From: Paracoccaceae bacterium | Lineage (GTDB): Bacteria; Pseudomonadota; Alphaproteobacteria; Rhodobacterales; Rhodobacteraceae | DNA: 64,000 nucleotides | Assembly (NCBI GenBank): GCA_012103375.1 | Contig: WLWX01000001.1 | Coordinates: 3,762,492 to 3,826,491 of the forward strand | Direction: 5' to 3' | Shown: positions 17,404 to 26,560 of the stretch, piece after piece | Numbering within the stretch: position 1 is the stretch's first letter | How the letters are laid out: every line of letters begins with the position of its first letter | The notes under the pieces: generated by a model | The model's input: the letters and a program-made list of their open reading frames with translations, nothing else | The model's database searches: none | Told to the model about the DNA's origin: nothing | Translations under genes and position numbers: made by a program

Positions 17404-18903
17404 TCATTTCGGCAGGGACGTCAGACTGGCGACATTCCGGCGTTGAATCTTGCCTGATGGACCTTTTGGCAACGCATCCAGAAAATGCACCGCATCGGGG
17501 CATTTGAAAGAACCCAGCCGGGATTTGCAGACCTCCAGAAGGTCAGTTTCCGACAGGGATGATCCGTCGCGCAACACCACCGCAGCCTCGACCGTTTCAC
17601 CGTAAATATCCGAGGGTCGCGCGAAGGCCGCAGCCTCGACCACATCTGCGTGGGAATAGAGCGCATCGTCGACTTCACGGGGCGCAATATTCTCGCCCCC
17701 CTTGATGATCAGCTCTTTCAGGCGGCCGGTGACAAAAACATAGCCGTCGTCGTCCAGATGACCCAGATCGCCGGTACGCAACCACCCGGCGGCGTCAATT
17801 GTCGCAGCCGTTGCATCGGGGTTCTTGAAATACTCGACCATGACATTGGGGCCGCGCACGGCGATCTCTCCCTGTGTCATCGGCGGCACCGGGTGTTGAT
17901 TGTCATCAAGAATTCTAACGTCATTGCCAAACGCCACCCCCGGAGAGCCGATTTTCTGCACCCCCGGCGGCAGCGGGTTCGACAGGATCTGCGCCGCTGT
18001 TTCAGTAAGCCCCATGGTTTCGATCACACAAACCGCGAACCTGTCCTGAAAGGCCTGATGGATATCGGGCGACAGGGCCGAGGATGCAGACCGCCCAAAG
18101 CGCAGGCGGCGCTGGCATTCCACGCTCGGGTTCGCATCGCCATGCAACAGATGAGAGATGATGGTCGGCACCACCGAAAACCATGTGGCCTGCGCGTCGG
18201 CAATCTGCCCCCAAAATTTGCGCGCCGAAAACCGCGGAGCCATCGCGATGGTCCCGCCAGAGATCAGCCCGCCGATTACGGTCACACACAGACCGTTGAT
18301 ATGGCAGATCGGCAATACGCATAGCCCGCAATCATCCGGGCCGAGATCATGCGCGATGGTCGTCGTCCACCCGCCGGCCAGCAGGCTGCGATGACTGTGC
18401 AAGACACCCTTTGGCCGCCCCGTCGTTCCCGAGGTATACATCAAAAGGGCAGCGTCATTGCCCGACACAGGGTGCAGCGCCGCCGCCCCGGTGGCGCCAT
18501 CGAACGTGTCGATGTGCAGGCCCTTTGAACAGGTGGCAAACTGATCCGTTTGCGCCGCCCCCACCAGCGCCACACGCGCCTCGGAATGTTCCAACGCATA
18601 GGCAATCGCGTCATCCCCGGCGGCAAGGTTCAGAACCGTCGCCCGGAACCCGCCGTAAAGCGCGCCGTAGACGGCAATCACGCCAGCGCTGCCATTGGGC
18701 ATCATGATGGCGACACTTTCGCCTTTCGCATATCCTGCGGCAGTCAACCCTGCCGCGAGTCGGCGCGCGCGGTCACGCAGCTCGCCCCAGCTGAGCGTGG
18801 TTACCGCGTCATCAAAGAAGCGAAACGCCAGCCGATCGCGCTGCGCGCCCTCGGCGCGATCGTCCAGCCAGCTGCGCACAGTACCTTCGGGTGGCGCGAT
18901 CAT
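17404..18903 (-). CDS. sauT: Acyl-CoA ligase, probable sulfoacetate-CoA ligase
   Basis: A 499-residue adenylate-forming ligase. Motifs: AMP loop LMYTSGTTGRPKGVLHSH, ETMGLTETAAQ, GWLRTGDLGHLD, and the C-terminal lysine in LPKGPSGKIQRR. It overlaps the acylating aldehyde dehydrogenase gene by four bases (ATGA). That pairing is the SauS/SauT arrangement of sulfoacetate catabolism, where SauT makes sulfoacetyl-CoA. The assignment to sulfoacetate rests on context; another short carboxylate is possible. Confidence 0.62.
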   Translation of the reverse strand: MIAPPEGTVRSWLDDRAEGAQRDRLAFRFFDDAVTTLSWGELRDRARRLAAGLTAAGYAKGESVAIMMPNGSAGVIAVYGALYGGFRATVLNLAAGDDAIAYALEHSEARVALVGAAQTDQFATCSKGLHIDTFDGATGAAALHPVSGNDAALLMYTSGTTGRPKGVLHSHRSLLAGGWTTTIAHDLGPDDCGLCVLPICHINGLCVTVIGGLISGGTIAMAPRFSARKFWGQIADAQATWFSVVPTIISHLLHGDANPSVECQRRLRFGRSASSALSPDIHQAFQDRFAVCVIETMGLTETAAQILSNPLPPGVQKIGSPGVAFGNDVRILDDNQHPVPPMTQGEIAVRGPNVMVEYFKNPDATAATIDAAGWLRTGDLGHLDDDGYVFVTGRLKELIIKGGENIAPREVDDALYSHADVVEAAAFARPSDIYGETVEAAVVLRDGSSLSETDLLEVCKSRLGSFKCPDAVHFLDALPKGPSGKIQRRNVASLTSLPK

Positions 18904-20291
18904 TGTCCGGCGCTGGCCCAGTAGTCGGCGAATATATCCTCAAGCGCGGGTTCACGCGGGGGGATTTCCCGAACGATCCTGGTGCTTTGCAGGAAATGCC
19001 GCCAATGCAGATTGTCGTCGATGGCGTTGCCGCCCCAGGTGCCACAGCCCATCGACAGCGAAAACGGCATGCCGTTGTTGAAGGCCCCGCCGACCGCAAA
19101 ACAATGCGCCTGATTGACAATCACACGGCAGGTCGGGATCGCATTGGCCAGTATCATTGCGCGCGTGTCATCGGCCGAATGCAGGCCAACGGAATGCCCT
19201 GCGCCCTGATGCAGCTGGATCTTTCGGGTGATCGCCACCGCGTCGTCGAAATCCCGCGCGCGATAGAAGGCCAGCACACGCGACAGTTTTTCCCCGCTCA
19301 GCGGATGGTCAGGGCCTATGCCACTGGTCGGTACGGCGACATATTCGGTCCCCTCCGGCACGTCGAGGTCGAGTGCCGCGATCATCTTGTCAGCGTCCTG
19401 GGCAATTACCGAGCGGTTCAGATGTCCATCCGACCACAGTTTTGCGACGATCCCGGCCTCATCATCGACCACCGCGCCGCCCGCCCGGGCCATGGCGGCA
19501 ACAAAGGCGTCATAGACGGCATCCACAACAACGACAGAATTCTCGGACGAACAGGAGGTCGCATTGTCAAATGTTTTCGAGGCGCGGATCTTCTCGGCTG
19601 CGGCGTCCAGATCGGCGGTTTCATCAACGATGACGGTGGCATTCCCGGCACCAACCGCAACAGCAGGGGTTCCAGCGGTCTGCGCGCGGTGGACATTGTT
19701 CTGGCTGCCAGTGCAGATGATCTTGTCGCAGGCCTCCATCAGGCGTTGGGTTTTTTCCTTGCTGCCCGGCGCGGGAACCATCTGGACAAGGTCCCTGTCC
19801 GCGCCGATCTTGGCGAATTCCGCGTGAATGAAGTCCAGCAACCGTTCACAGCTGGCCACGCCTTTGGGGGATGGCGCAACCACGATGGCGTTGCCGCATT
19901 TTACTGCGTTGATGATGTTGTTGGCGGGGGTCGCGGCGGGATTGGTCGAAGGGACGATCGCCCCAATTACACCAACGGGCCGGGCGATTTCGGTGATGCC
20001 GCTTGCCTTGTCGTCGCGCACAATGCCCTGGGTGCGCACGTCCTTGATGTCGCGCATCAGGCCAAGCGTCTTTCGATGGTTCTTGGTAATCTTGTCGGGC
20101 ACGTTGCCCAGACCGGTTGTGGCCACGGCAAGCGCGGCCAAATCGCGGTTGCGTGCGGGTTCCATGATGGCCCAGGCAACGGCCTGAGCGACGCGGTCAT
20201 AACGGTCCTGCGTCGCGCCATCTTCATACCGCGTCTGGGCGGCGCGGGCGCGCGTCACGACGTCATCAACGCTTGCAAGATCGTCAGTCAT
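18900..20291 (-). CDS. sauS: CoA-acylating aldehyde dehydrogenase, probable sulfoacetaldehyde dehydrogenase
   Basis: A 463-residue enzyme of the EutE/SucD-like acylating aldehyde dehydrogenase group, with the catalytic cysteine in NATSCSSENSVVVV and a cofactor region STNPAATPANNIINAVK. The TGLGNVPDKITKNHRKTLG stretch fits SauS-like proteins as I recall them. SauS reduces sulfoacetyl-CoA to sulfoacetaldehyde. ATG at 20291 has AAGGA upstream. Xsc, the next enzyme in that pathway, is not in this window. Confidence 0.65.
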   Translation of the reverse strand: MTDDLASVDDVVTRARAAQTRYEDGATQDRYDRVAQAVAWAIMEPARNRDLAALAVATTGLGNVPDKITKNHRKTLGLMRDIKDVRTQGIVRDDKASGITEIARPVGVIGAIVPSTNPAATPANNIINAVKCGNAIVVAPSPKGVASCERLLDFIHAEFAKIGADRDLVQMVPAPGSKEKTQRLMEACDKIICTGSQNNVHRAQTAGTPAVAVGAGNATVIVDETADLDAAAEKIRASKTFDNATSCSSENSVVVVDAVYDAFVAAMARAGGAVVDDEAGIVAKLWSDGHLNRSVIAQDADKMIAALDLDVPEGTEYVAVPTSGIGPDHPLSGEKLSRVLAFYRARDFDDAVAITRKIQLHQGAGHSVGLHSADDTRAMILANAIPTCRVIVNQAHCFAVGGAFNNGMPFSLSMGCGTWGGNAIDDNLHWRHFLQSTRIVREIPPREPALEDIFADYWASAGQ

Positions 20292-20311
20292 GTCAGAATT
20301 CCTTGGGTGTC

Positions 20312-20337
20312 GGGCGGGGCACCCATGCGCCCCGCCC
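20312..20337 (-). promoter_or_regulatory. GC-rich stem-loop between tctC and sauS
   Basis: GGGCGGGGC and GCCCCGCCC form a perfect 9-bp stem with an 8-nt loop and no T run. It lies just after the solute-binding-protein gene and may stabilise that mRNA relative to the enzyme genes downstream. Confidence 0.5.
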
Positions 20338-20347
20338 CTGTCACTGC

Positions 20348-21316
20348 TCAGAGGCCTGCCAAAAGCTCTTTCAGGGTCGCTTCGCGTTCGGCCCACATCG
20401 CCTGAACCTCTTCACGGGTCATGATGTGCATCGGCGAACCGCCCGCCTTCATCTTGCCGGCAACGCGACCATTGGCGAACATCTCTGGCACGGTGGCGGC
20501 CAGTTGATCGATAATCGCCTGAGGGGTGCCCGCAGGCACCATCACGCCGCGAAAGTTGACCGAGGCGTTGTCGATGTCAAAACCCTGCTCTTTCAGGGTC
20601 GGGACGTCAGGCAGGAACTCGTTCCGCTCCAGGTCGAACACGCCCAGGATCTTGACGTTCCCAGCCTCAGCCGCGCGGAAACCGTCGGACAGGTTGTTCA
20701 CGCCGCCCATAACCTCACCAGCGATCACAGCCTTCATGGCGCCCGCACCGCCTGCGTTGTTCGGGATATAGGCCAGCTTGACGCCCGCTGCTTTCTCTAG
20801 CTGTAGCGCCGCGATGTGGTGACCCACAAACAAACCAGCGCCCGAGAATGTCAGCTTACCGGGGTTCGCCTTGGCCCAGTCGACAACCTCTGTCATCGAG
20901 TTGAACTCGCTGTCTGCCGGAACCACGAAGACCGCCGGGTCTGCGCCCCAGTTTGCAATCGGCTCAAAGCTTTCGGTGGAATATTCCACACCGCCTTCAA
21001 TCGACTGCGCGATGAAATGCGGAACGTTGTAAGCACCCAGCGTATAGCCATCGGCATCGGCCTGCGTGGCCAGCCAGTTCCAGCCGACGCGCCCACCGGC
21101 CCCGGCCTTGTTGAGGATCGCAATCGGCATGCCCAGCGCGTCTTCGTTACCGGCGGTCATCGTCACGATGCGCGCCTGAAAGTCCGTCGCCCCACCCGCG
21201 CCATAGCTGACCATCAGCATCACCGGGCGTTCAGGGTAATTCGCATGACTGTCGGCAACGGCACTACCGCCCATGGCCATCAGGGCCATTGCGGCGCCTG
21301 CAAGTAGTTTCTTCAT
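20348..21316 (-). CDS. TctC/Bug-type solute-binding protein of a tripartite tricarboxylate transporter
   Basis: A 322-residue periplasmic protein with signal MKKLLAGAAMALMAMGGSAVADS and Bug-family features: YPERPVMLMVSYGAGGATD near the start and NKAGAGGRVGWNWLA. It captures an organic acid for the TctA/TctB membrane pair encoded upstream. Placement with sauS/sauT suggests sulfoacetate as ligand, which is inference only. Confidence 0.85.
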   Translation of the reverse strand: MKKLLAGAAMALMAMGGSAVADSHANYPERPVMLMVSYGAGGATDFQARIVTMTAGNEDALGMPIAILNKAGAGGRVGWNWLATQADADGYTLGAYNVPHFIAQSIEGGVEYSTESFEPIANWGADPAVFVVPADSEFNSMTEVVDWAKANPGKLTFSGAGLFVGHHIAALQLEKAAGVKLAYIPNNAGGAGAMKAVIAGEVMGGVNNLSDGFRAAEAGNVKILGVFDLERNEFLPDVPTLKEQGFDIDNASVNFRGVMVPAGTPQAIIDQLAATVPEMFANGRVAGKMKAGGSPMHIMTREEVQAMWAEREATLKELLAGL

Positions 21317-21357
21317 CGGTGTTTCCTCCCTTGGAAATTTCCCGCCAATTCAACGGG

Positions 21358-21813
21358 TTAGAACAGAACCTCTTTCGGGGTCCAGACTTTCAGAACCACG
21401 GCGAACAACGCGTACATGACCGCGATGAAGCCCACCGTGATGACGAGGCGTTTGACCCAGCTTTTGACCGCTCCGTGCGGGGCCGGATCATAAAGTGACA
21501 GGGCCACGAAAAACGCGATGGCCGTGCCTGTGTAAAACCCAAGCCCCTTGGCGGCCCAGAAGACATAGACCACCATGACCAGCAGCCCCGGCACCAGATT
21601 GCGGCACATCGCAACCGAAACGCCGCTGCCCACCTTGGACAGTCCAAGCACCGCCTTGCCAAAGGTCCAAAGCGCCAGGATCACGAAGACGGTCGCAATC
21701 AGGCGCGGGAACAAGAAGGCCTCGGCCGGGGTCTGCGTGTAGCTGACATAGGCGACCCAGATGCCGACCAAAGCGACGATGCCCGAAGGGATGATGTGCT
21801 GCATGCGGTTCAT
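21358..21813 (-). CDS. TctB-type small membrane subunit
   Basis: A 151-residue protein with four hydrophobic segments (GIVALVGIWVAYVSYTQ, FLFPRLIATVFVILALW, LVPGLLVMVVYVFWAAKGLGF, LVITVGFIAVMYALFAVVLKVW). Size, topology and position between TctC and TctA match the small subunit of TTT transporters. It overlaps the tctA stop by four bases. Confidence 0.85.
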   Translation of the reverse strand: MNRMQHIIPSGIVALVGIWVAYVSYTQTPAEAFLFPRLIATVFVILALWTFGKAVLGLSKVGSGVSVAMCRNLVPGLLVMVVYVFWAAKGLGFYTGTAIAFFVALSLYDPAPHGAVKSWVKRLVITVGFIAVMYALFAVVLKVWTPKEVLF

Positions 21814-23321
21814 GTCAGGGCATCCTCTTTGGTGGTGACGTGGCGGTGGCGCAGCTCCATCCAGATCGAATAGATGATCGAGGCGACGACAACGCCGATC
21901 AGAACCAGGTTCAGTGGACCACCGAAGAAATAGACCCCAAGCCCATCGGTCGCATTGGCAATCATCGAGCCCTGGATGAAGTTCGCCTCGGCAATCGGGC
22001 CAAGGATCAGGCCCAGAACCAGCGGTGCTGCGGAAAAGCCGAAGCGTTCAAGGAAGAACATCATCACGCCGAGCGATGCCATCACATAGACATCCCCCAT
22101 CGAGGATTGCACCGAATAGCTGCCGAACACCGCCAGCCCCAGAACAACAGCGGCCATGACACATTGCGGCACCTGTGCGACCCGCGCGGCCAGTCCGGCG
22201 ACATAGAGGCCGAAGATGCAAATCAGCACCTGCCCGATCAGCATCGAGTTGATGAAGGTCCAGGCCACATCCGGGTGATTGTCGAACAAATCACTGCCCG
22301 GAAAAATCCCGTGGATCAGCAGCCCACCCAGCAGTACCGCAGCCGTGGGTGAGCCCGGGATCGACAGCGTCAAAAGCGGCACCAGCGACGGGCCGACCAT
22401 GGCGTTATTGGCACTTTCGGCGGCGATCACGCCCTCGGAATGGCCAGTGCCGAATTTTTCCCGTTCCGGGCTGAATTTCTTCGACTGGTCATAAGCCACC
22501 AGCCCGGCAATCTGTCCGCCGACACCGGGGATCAGTCCGATGACCGATCCGACGGCGGTGCCGATGGACAGCGCGCGGGCGCGGCGGAAAACCTCTCTGA
22601 AGGCGTCCCCGATGGCGTGCTTTTCGACCTTGATGACCTCCATGTTCACCTGATGCCGCCCTTTGGCGAACATGGTCAGAACCTGGGGGATTGCGAATAG
22701 CCCGATCAACGCGGCGATGATGTTGATGCCGCCGCTCAGACTGTTGTGAAAGATGAAGCGCTGCGCACCCATGATGTCGTCAAACCCGATGGTTGCCAGC
22801 CACATGCCGATACAGCCCGACAGCAGCCCCTTGACCACGGACGACCCATCGAGCGAGCCAATGATCGTCACCCCCAGGATCGCCATCCAGAACAGGTGCG
22901 ACGGCCCGAAGGCCAGCGCCCATTCCGCCAGAACCGGCGTCAGGAAGATCAACAGCAGCACTCCGAAAATGCCCCCGACGGCGGATGCAAGGAATGAGAT
23001 TTGCAACGCCTCGGCCCCGCGCCCCTGGGTGGCCATCGTATGCCCGTCCAGCGTCGTTGCGATATTCGCCGGCGCGTCCGGTATCTTCAGCAGGATCGCA
23101 CTGACAGCGCCCCCCGCCACAGTCGAGGTATAGGCCGCCCCCAGCAGAATCAGCCCCTGCGTCGCCTCAAGCTTGAAGGTAAACGGGATCAGCAACGCCA
23201 CAGCCATCGTCGGCGACAGGCCCGGCGTCGCGCCAAGGATCAGCCCGCCAATCGTGCCGATCAGCAGCAGGCCAAAGGATAGTGGTGTGAAAACCTCACC
23301 AAAATATCCAAGAAACTCCAT
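21810..23321 (-). CDS. TctA-type large membrane subunit
   Basis: A 503-residue protein with about 10 to 12 transmembrane segments. The family signature GLILGATPGLSPTMAVALLIPFTF and the second GxxPGxxG-like repeat GLIPGVGGQIAGLVAYDQSKKFS are visible. The ATG at 23321 follows GGAGGGG. First gene of the minus-strand operon tctA-tctB-tctC-sauS-sauT and divergent from the LacI regulator. Confidence 0.9.
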   Translation of the reverse strand: MEFLGYFGEVFTPLSFGLLLIGTIGGLILGATPGLSPTMAVALLIPFTFKLEATQGLILLGAAYTSTVAGGAVSAILLKIPDAPANIATTLDGHTMATQGRGAEALQISFLASAVGGIFGVLLLIFLTPVLAEWALAFGPSHLFWMAILGVTIIGSLDGSSVVKGLLSGCIGMWLATIGFDDIMGAQRFIFHNSLSGGINIIAALIGLFAIPQVLTMFAKGRHQVNMEVIKVEKHAIGDAFREVFRRARALSIGTAVGSVIGLIPGVGGQIAGLVAYDQSKKFSPEREKFGTGHSEGVIAAESANNAMVGPSLVPLLTLSIPGSPTAAVLLGGLLIHGIFPGSDLFDNHPDVAWTFINSMLIGQVLICIFGLYVAGLAARVAQVPQCVMAAVVLGLAVFGSYSVQSSMGDVYVMASLGVMMFFLERFGFSAAPLVLGLILGPIAEANFIQGSMIANATDGLGVYFFGGPLNLVLIGVVVASIIYSIWMELRHRHVTTKEDALT

Positions 23322-23350
23322 GGCCCCTCCGCATGATGCCAATCATTGAC

Positions 23351-23397
23351 TGATGCATCAGGCTATGGGATGAAAACAGTAATGCAAATGTTTTCAT
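23351..23397. promoter_or_regulatory. Operator region between tctA and lacI-type gene
   Basis: Two palindromes lie in the 98-bp divergent gap. TGATGCATCA (23351-23360) is perfect. ATGAAAACA (23370-23378) pairs with TGTTTTCAT (23389-23397) across a 10-bp spacer. Either could bind the LacI-family regulator encoded next door. Confidence 0.5.
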
Positions 23398-23419
23398 AAA
23401 ATGAGCGGAGGCATCCAAT

Positions 23420-24445
23420 ATTACCACATTAAAACAGCATATTAAGTCGGACATCCATGCCGTTGCACGGGCTGCGGGCGTGTCAATTTCGACGGTATCG
23501 CGCAGCTTCAACCACCCCGATCTGGTGAATCCGGCGACTCGGAAAAAGATTGATCGGGCGGTGCGAAAGCTGGGGTATATCCGCAACCGGGCGGCGCAGG
23601 CGATGCACGGAAAACGCTCTGCCACCATCGGCGTCGTGGTCCCCACCATCGACCACGCGATCTTTGGCGAAGTGGTGCAGGCGTTCTCGGACGCGGTGGA
23701 TGACGAAGGGTTCACAATCCTGATGGCCAGCCATGGATTTGACCTGAAACGCGAATACTCGGTGTTGCGCAAATTTCTGGAACACCGCGTCGATGGCATC
23801 GCCCTTATCGGGCTCCATCACGCCGATGAAACCTTCCAGTTGATCGAGGAACAGAAGGTTCCCACAATCTCGATGTGGAACTTTGATCCCGACAGCGCAT
23901 TGCCCTGTGTCGGGGCCGACAACCGGCTTGCGGGGAAACTGGCCGCGCAGCATCTGATCGACCTTGGCCATCGCAGGATCGCGACGCTGTTTCCCGACAC
24001 CCACCAAAATGACCGTGCGCGGGATCGGTGGCAGGGCGCGGATGATACGCTGCGCGCGGCAGGCATTGACGTGCCCGAGATCTGGCGCTCGCGCGCGCCC
24101 TATCTGATATCCGAGGCCAAGCGCGCCTGTCTGGAGATCCTGGCCCTGCCCGATCAGCCAACCGCGCTGCTGTGCGGAAACGATGTCATCGCCCAGGGTG
24201 CGATATTCGCGGCCCAGCGCCACGGGCTGCGCCTGCCGCGCGACCTGTCGATTGTCGGTATCGGTGATTTCAAGGGCTCGTCCGAGATTGAGCCCGCGCT
24301 GACCACCGTCAGGATTCCGGCGCGCACCATAGGCACCATGGCCGGTCAGGAACTGCTGCGCCTTCTGCGAAGCGAAACCGACGAGGTGACGCGCCAGCGC
24401 TGTGATCTGCGCCTGCTTCAGCGCCACTCGACAGCGCGCGCCTGA
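23420..24445 (+). CDS. LacI-family regulator of the probable sulfoacetate locus, with ATT start
   Basis: A 341-residue LacI-type regulator. The DNA-binding domain (TLKQHIKSDIHAVARAAGVS followed by ISTVSRSFNHPDLVNPATR) extends upstream of any ATG, GTG or TTG codon: the frame has no such start between the in-frame TGA near 23400 and the GTG at 23480, which would cut the helix-turn-helix. An ATT at 23420 sits 8 nt after GGAGG (23407-23411) and yields MTTLKQHIKSD..., the normal LacI N-terminus. The periplasmic-binding-like effector domain follows. It is divergent from tctA and likely represses the transport/catabolic operon. Confidence 0.8.
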   Translation: MTTLKQHIKSDIHAVARAAGVSISTVSRSFNHPDLVNPATRKKIDRAVRKLGYIRNRAAQAMHGKRSATIGVVVPTIDHAIFGEVVQAFSDAVDDEGFTILMASHGFDLKREYSVLRKFLEHRVDGIALIGLHHADETFQLIEEQKVPTISMWNFDPDSALPCVGADNRLAGKLAAQHLIDLGHRRIATLFPDTHQNDRARDRWQGADDTLRAAGIDVPEIWRSRAPYLISEAKRACLEILALPDQPTALLCGNDVIAQGAIFAAQRHGLRLPRDLSIVGIGDFKGSSEIEPALTTVRIPARTIGTMAGQELLRLLRSETDEVTRQRCDLRLLQRHSTARA

Positions 24446-24587
24446 CGGGTCCGCAGCGCGCAGTGGCTGGTCCGTAGCCCCGCGCGGGGGGGCGCCCGTG
24501 AACGCCAGAAAACCATTGGCCCTGGCGGCGCGTTGCGCCAGAACGGACCCCGAACCGGGGCTTGGGAAACAGGGCGAGGATGCCAGA

Positions 24588-26231
24588 ATGAGACCGAACC
24601 AGATTCGCGCCGCCGACCATCTTGTTGACCTTCTGGTCGGGCAAGGCTGCACCCATGTATTCGGCGTCCCCGGCGAAAGCTATCTTCCGGTTCTGGACGC
24701 CATGCACGGGCGCGGTTCCGAGATCGGATTCATCACCTGCCGCCAGGAAGGCGGTGCTGCGATGGCCGCCGATGCGTATGGCAAGCTGACCGGGCGGCCC
24801 GGCATCTGCATGGTCACCCGTGGTCCCGGCGCGACGAATGCCAGTGCGGGCCTTCACATCGCGTTTCAGGATTCGACGCCGATGATCCTGTTCATCGGCC
24901 AGGTCGCCCGTAGCATGGTCGAGCGTGAGGCGTTTCAGGAAATCGACTATCGCCGCATGTTTGGCCAGATGGCGAAATGGGTGGCGCAGATCGACGATCC
25001 GGCGCGTATTCAGGAATACCTGATCCGCGCTTATCGCACAGCCATGTCCGGGCGGCCCGGCCCGGTCGTTCTGGCGCTGCCTGAAGACATGCTTTATGAC
25101 ATGCTGCCCGCGCCAACGCCCCCGCGGCGGGTCGAACCGCCTCGCTTTCAGCCTTCGCCAAAGACGCTCGGGGCGCTGCGGGACCGGCTTTCTGACGCCC
25201 AACGCCCCATGATCATCGCAGGCGGTGGCAGTTGGACGGCGCGCGGCATCGAAAGTCTGGAACGCTTCGCAAAGGTGCAAAACCTGCCGGTCGCCGCCTC
25301 GTTCCGCTGCCAGGCGCTGATGAACAACGATCATCCGAACTATGTCGGCCACTTCGCCGTCGGGCGGGCCGGGTTTCTGGATATGGCCGTGGCAGAAAGC
25401 GACCTGCTGATCGCCATCGGTCCCCGCCTGGGCGAGATCACGACCGGCGGCTACAAGCTGCTGAATGCCCCCGTGCCGCACCAGTCGCTGGCGCATGTGT
25501 TTCCCGCCGCCGAAGAACCGGGCCGCGTGTTCGAGCCCGAGATCTCGCTGATCGCGGACACCGAAAGCTTCTGCAACGCCGTGGCCGAGTGGGCCCCGAT
25601 TGCGCCCGACCGTTTCGAGCCGCGCCGCAACGGACTGCGGCGCGCGTTCGAGGCCTATGGAAAACCCGACGCGGGTGATGCCCTTGCAGCGATGTTCGCC
25701 CATATGGCGGCCGACCTGCCCCGCGACGCGATCCTGTGCAACGGTGCCGGCAATTACGCCGGCTGGCTGCACCGCTATTTCCGGTTCCGCGAACCCGGAA
25801 CGCAACTGGCACCGACCTCTGGTTCGATGGGATATGGTCTGCCAGCCGCCATTGCCGCTGCCACCGCCACGCCCGAACGCGAAGTCTTTGCGATTGCGGG
25901 CGACGGCTGTTTCATGATGACCTGCCAAGAGATGGCAACAGCCTGCCACCACGGCCTGCGCCTGACCGTCATCGTCATCAACAACGCCCGTTACGGCACC
26001 ATCCGCGCCCATCAGGAGCGTGAATTTCCCGGCCGCGTCTCGGGCACTGACCTCATCAACTCCGACTTCTGCGCCTTTGCCCGCTCGTTCACGGCCCATG
26101 CCGAAAAAGTTGATGATCTGGCGTCGTTTCAACACGCGCTTGCAGCCGCCCGCGGGCGCGGCGGCGTGAACCTGATCGAGGTTGCCGTCGATCCTTCCCT
26201 GTTGGCGCCCGGCGTTCCGCTGACGTCCTAG
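24588..26231 (+). CDS. Thiamine-diphosphate enzyme, acetolactate-synthase-like
   Basis: A 547-residue TPP enzyme. It has the catalytic glutamate region CRQEGGAAMAADAYG near residue 50, and the TPP/Mg motif GDGCFMMTCQEMATACHHGL ending INN. Start at 24588 has GAGGA seven bases upstream. It is not recognisably Xsc (sulfoacetaldehyde acetyltransferase), although it follows the regulator of the probable sulfoacetate locus. The substrate is unknown; acetolactate synthase-like or 2-oxoacid decarboxylase chemistry is expected. Confidence 0.8.
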   Translation: MRPNQIRAADHLVDLLVGQGCTHVFGVPGESYLPVLDAMHGRGSEIGFITCRQEGGAAMAADAYGKLTGRPGICMVTRGPGATNASAGLHIAFQDSTPMILFIGQVARSMVEREAFQEIDYRRMFGQMAKWVAQIDDPARIQEYLIRAYRTAMSGRPGPVVLALPEDMLYDMLPAPTPPRRVEPPRFQPSPKTLGALRDRLSDAQRPMIIAGGGSWTARGIESLERFAKVQNLPVAASFRCQALMNNDHPNYVGHFAVGRAGFLDMAVAESDLLIAIGPRLGEITTGGYKLLNAPVPHQSLAHVFPAAEEPGRVFEPEISLIADTESFCNAVAEWAPIAPDRFEPRRNGLRRAFEAYGKPDAGDALAAMFAHMAADLPRDAILCNGAGNYAGWLHRYFRFREPGTQLAPTSGSMGYGLPAAIAAATATPEREVFAIAGDGCFMMTCQEMATACHHGLRLTVIVINNARYGTIRAHQEREFPGRVSGTDLINSDFCAFARSFTAHAEKVDDLASFQHALAAARGRGGVNLIEVAVDPSLLAPGVPLTS

Positions 26232-26270
26232 GGTCAGGACCCATTAATCCGGCACCGCTGGCGTCAAATC
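26229..26270. repeat. 42-bp dispersed repeat, copy 1
   Basis: The segment beginning TAGGGTCAGGACCCATTAAT recurs at 32681-32722 with one mismatch. Both copies are between genes. The start GGGTCAGGACCC is itself palindromic, like the end of an insertion sequence, so these may be relics of one element. Confidence 0.75.
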
Positions 26271-26560
26271 CGCGAAATATCAGTGGTTTGGGACGCGCAG
26301 GGAAGTGTGGTTCACTTTTCAAGCGGCCTGAACCGCTGAGATGAAGCAGATTTGACGTCCTTCGGATTTGACGGATTTCCAGCCTGACATCGTCTTAGAT
26401 CTTTGAAATAGAAACACTATTCCTTCAGCCTAATCCTTGTCAGACAGAAAATCTGTCAAACCAGCGGTGTCGGATTAAATCGCAGACAGTGCAAATCGAC
26501 CGCATGGACAGGCACATCGCTTCCCGCTAACCGGGTGCAAACCAAAACCGGAGATCTGCC
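26232..26560. other. Intergenic region upstream of the aminotransferase
   Basis: It holds the 42-bp repeat at its left end and an inverted repeat GACAGA-AAA-TCTGTC at 26443-26457, about 100 bp before the aminotransferase start, which could be an operator. The aminotransferase ribosome site is GGAG. No coding frame is supported. Confidence 0.5.

Noticed and set aside
18891-20405. 504-codon plus-strand frame opposite the aldehyde dehydrogenase
   Set aside because: The minus strand encodes an intact acylating aldehyde dehydrogenase with its catalytic cysteine; the plus frame is a GC-bias shadow.
24588-26231. Identification of the TPP enzyme as Xsc (sulfoacetaldehyde acetyltransferase)
   Set aside because: The N-terminal and TPP regions look like generic acetolactate-synthase-type proteins, not Xsc as I know it, despite the tempting sulfoacetate context.
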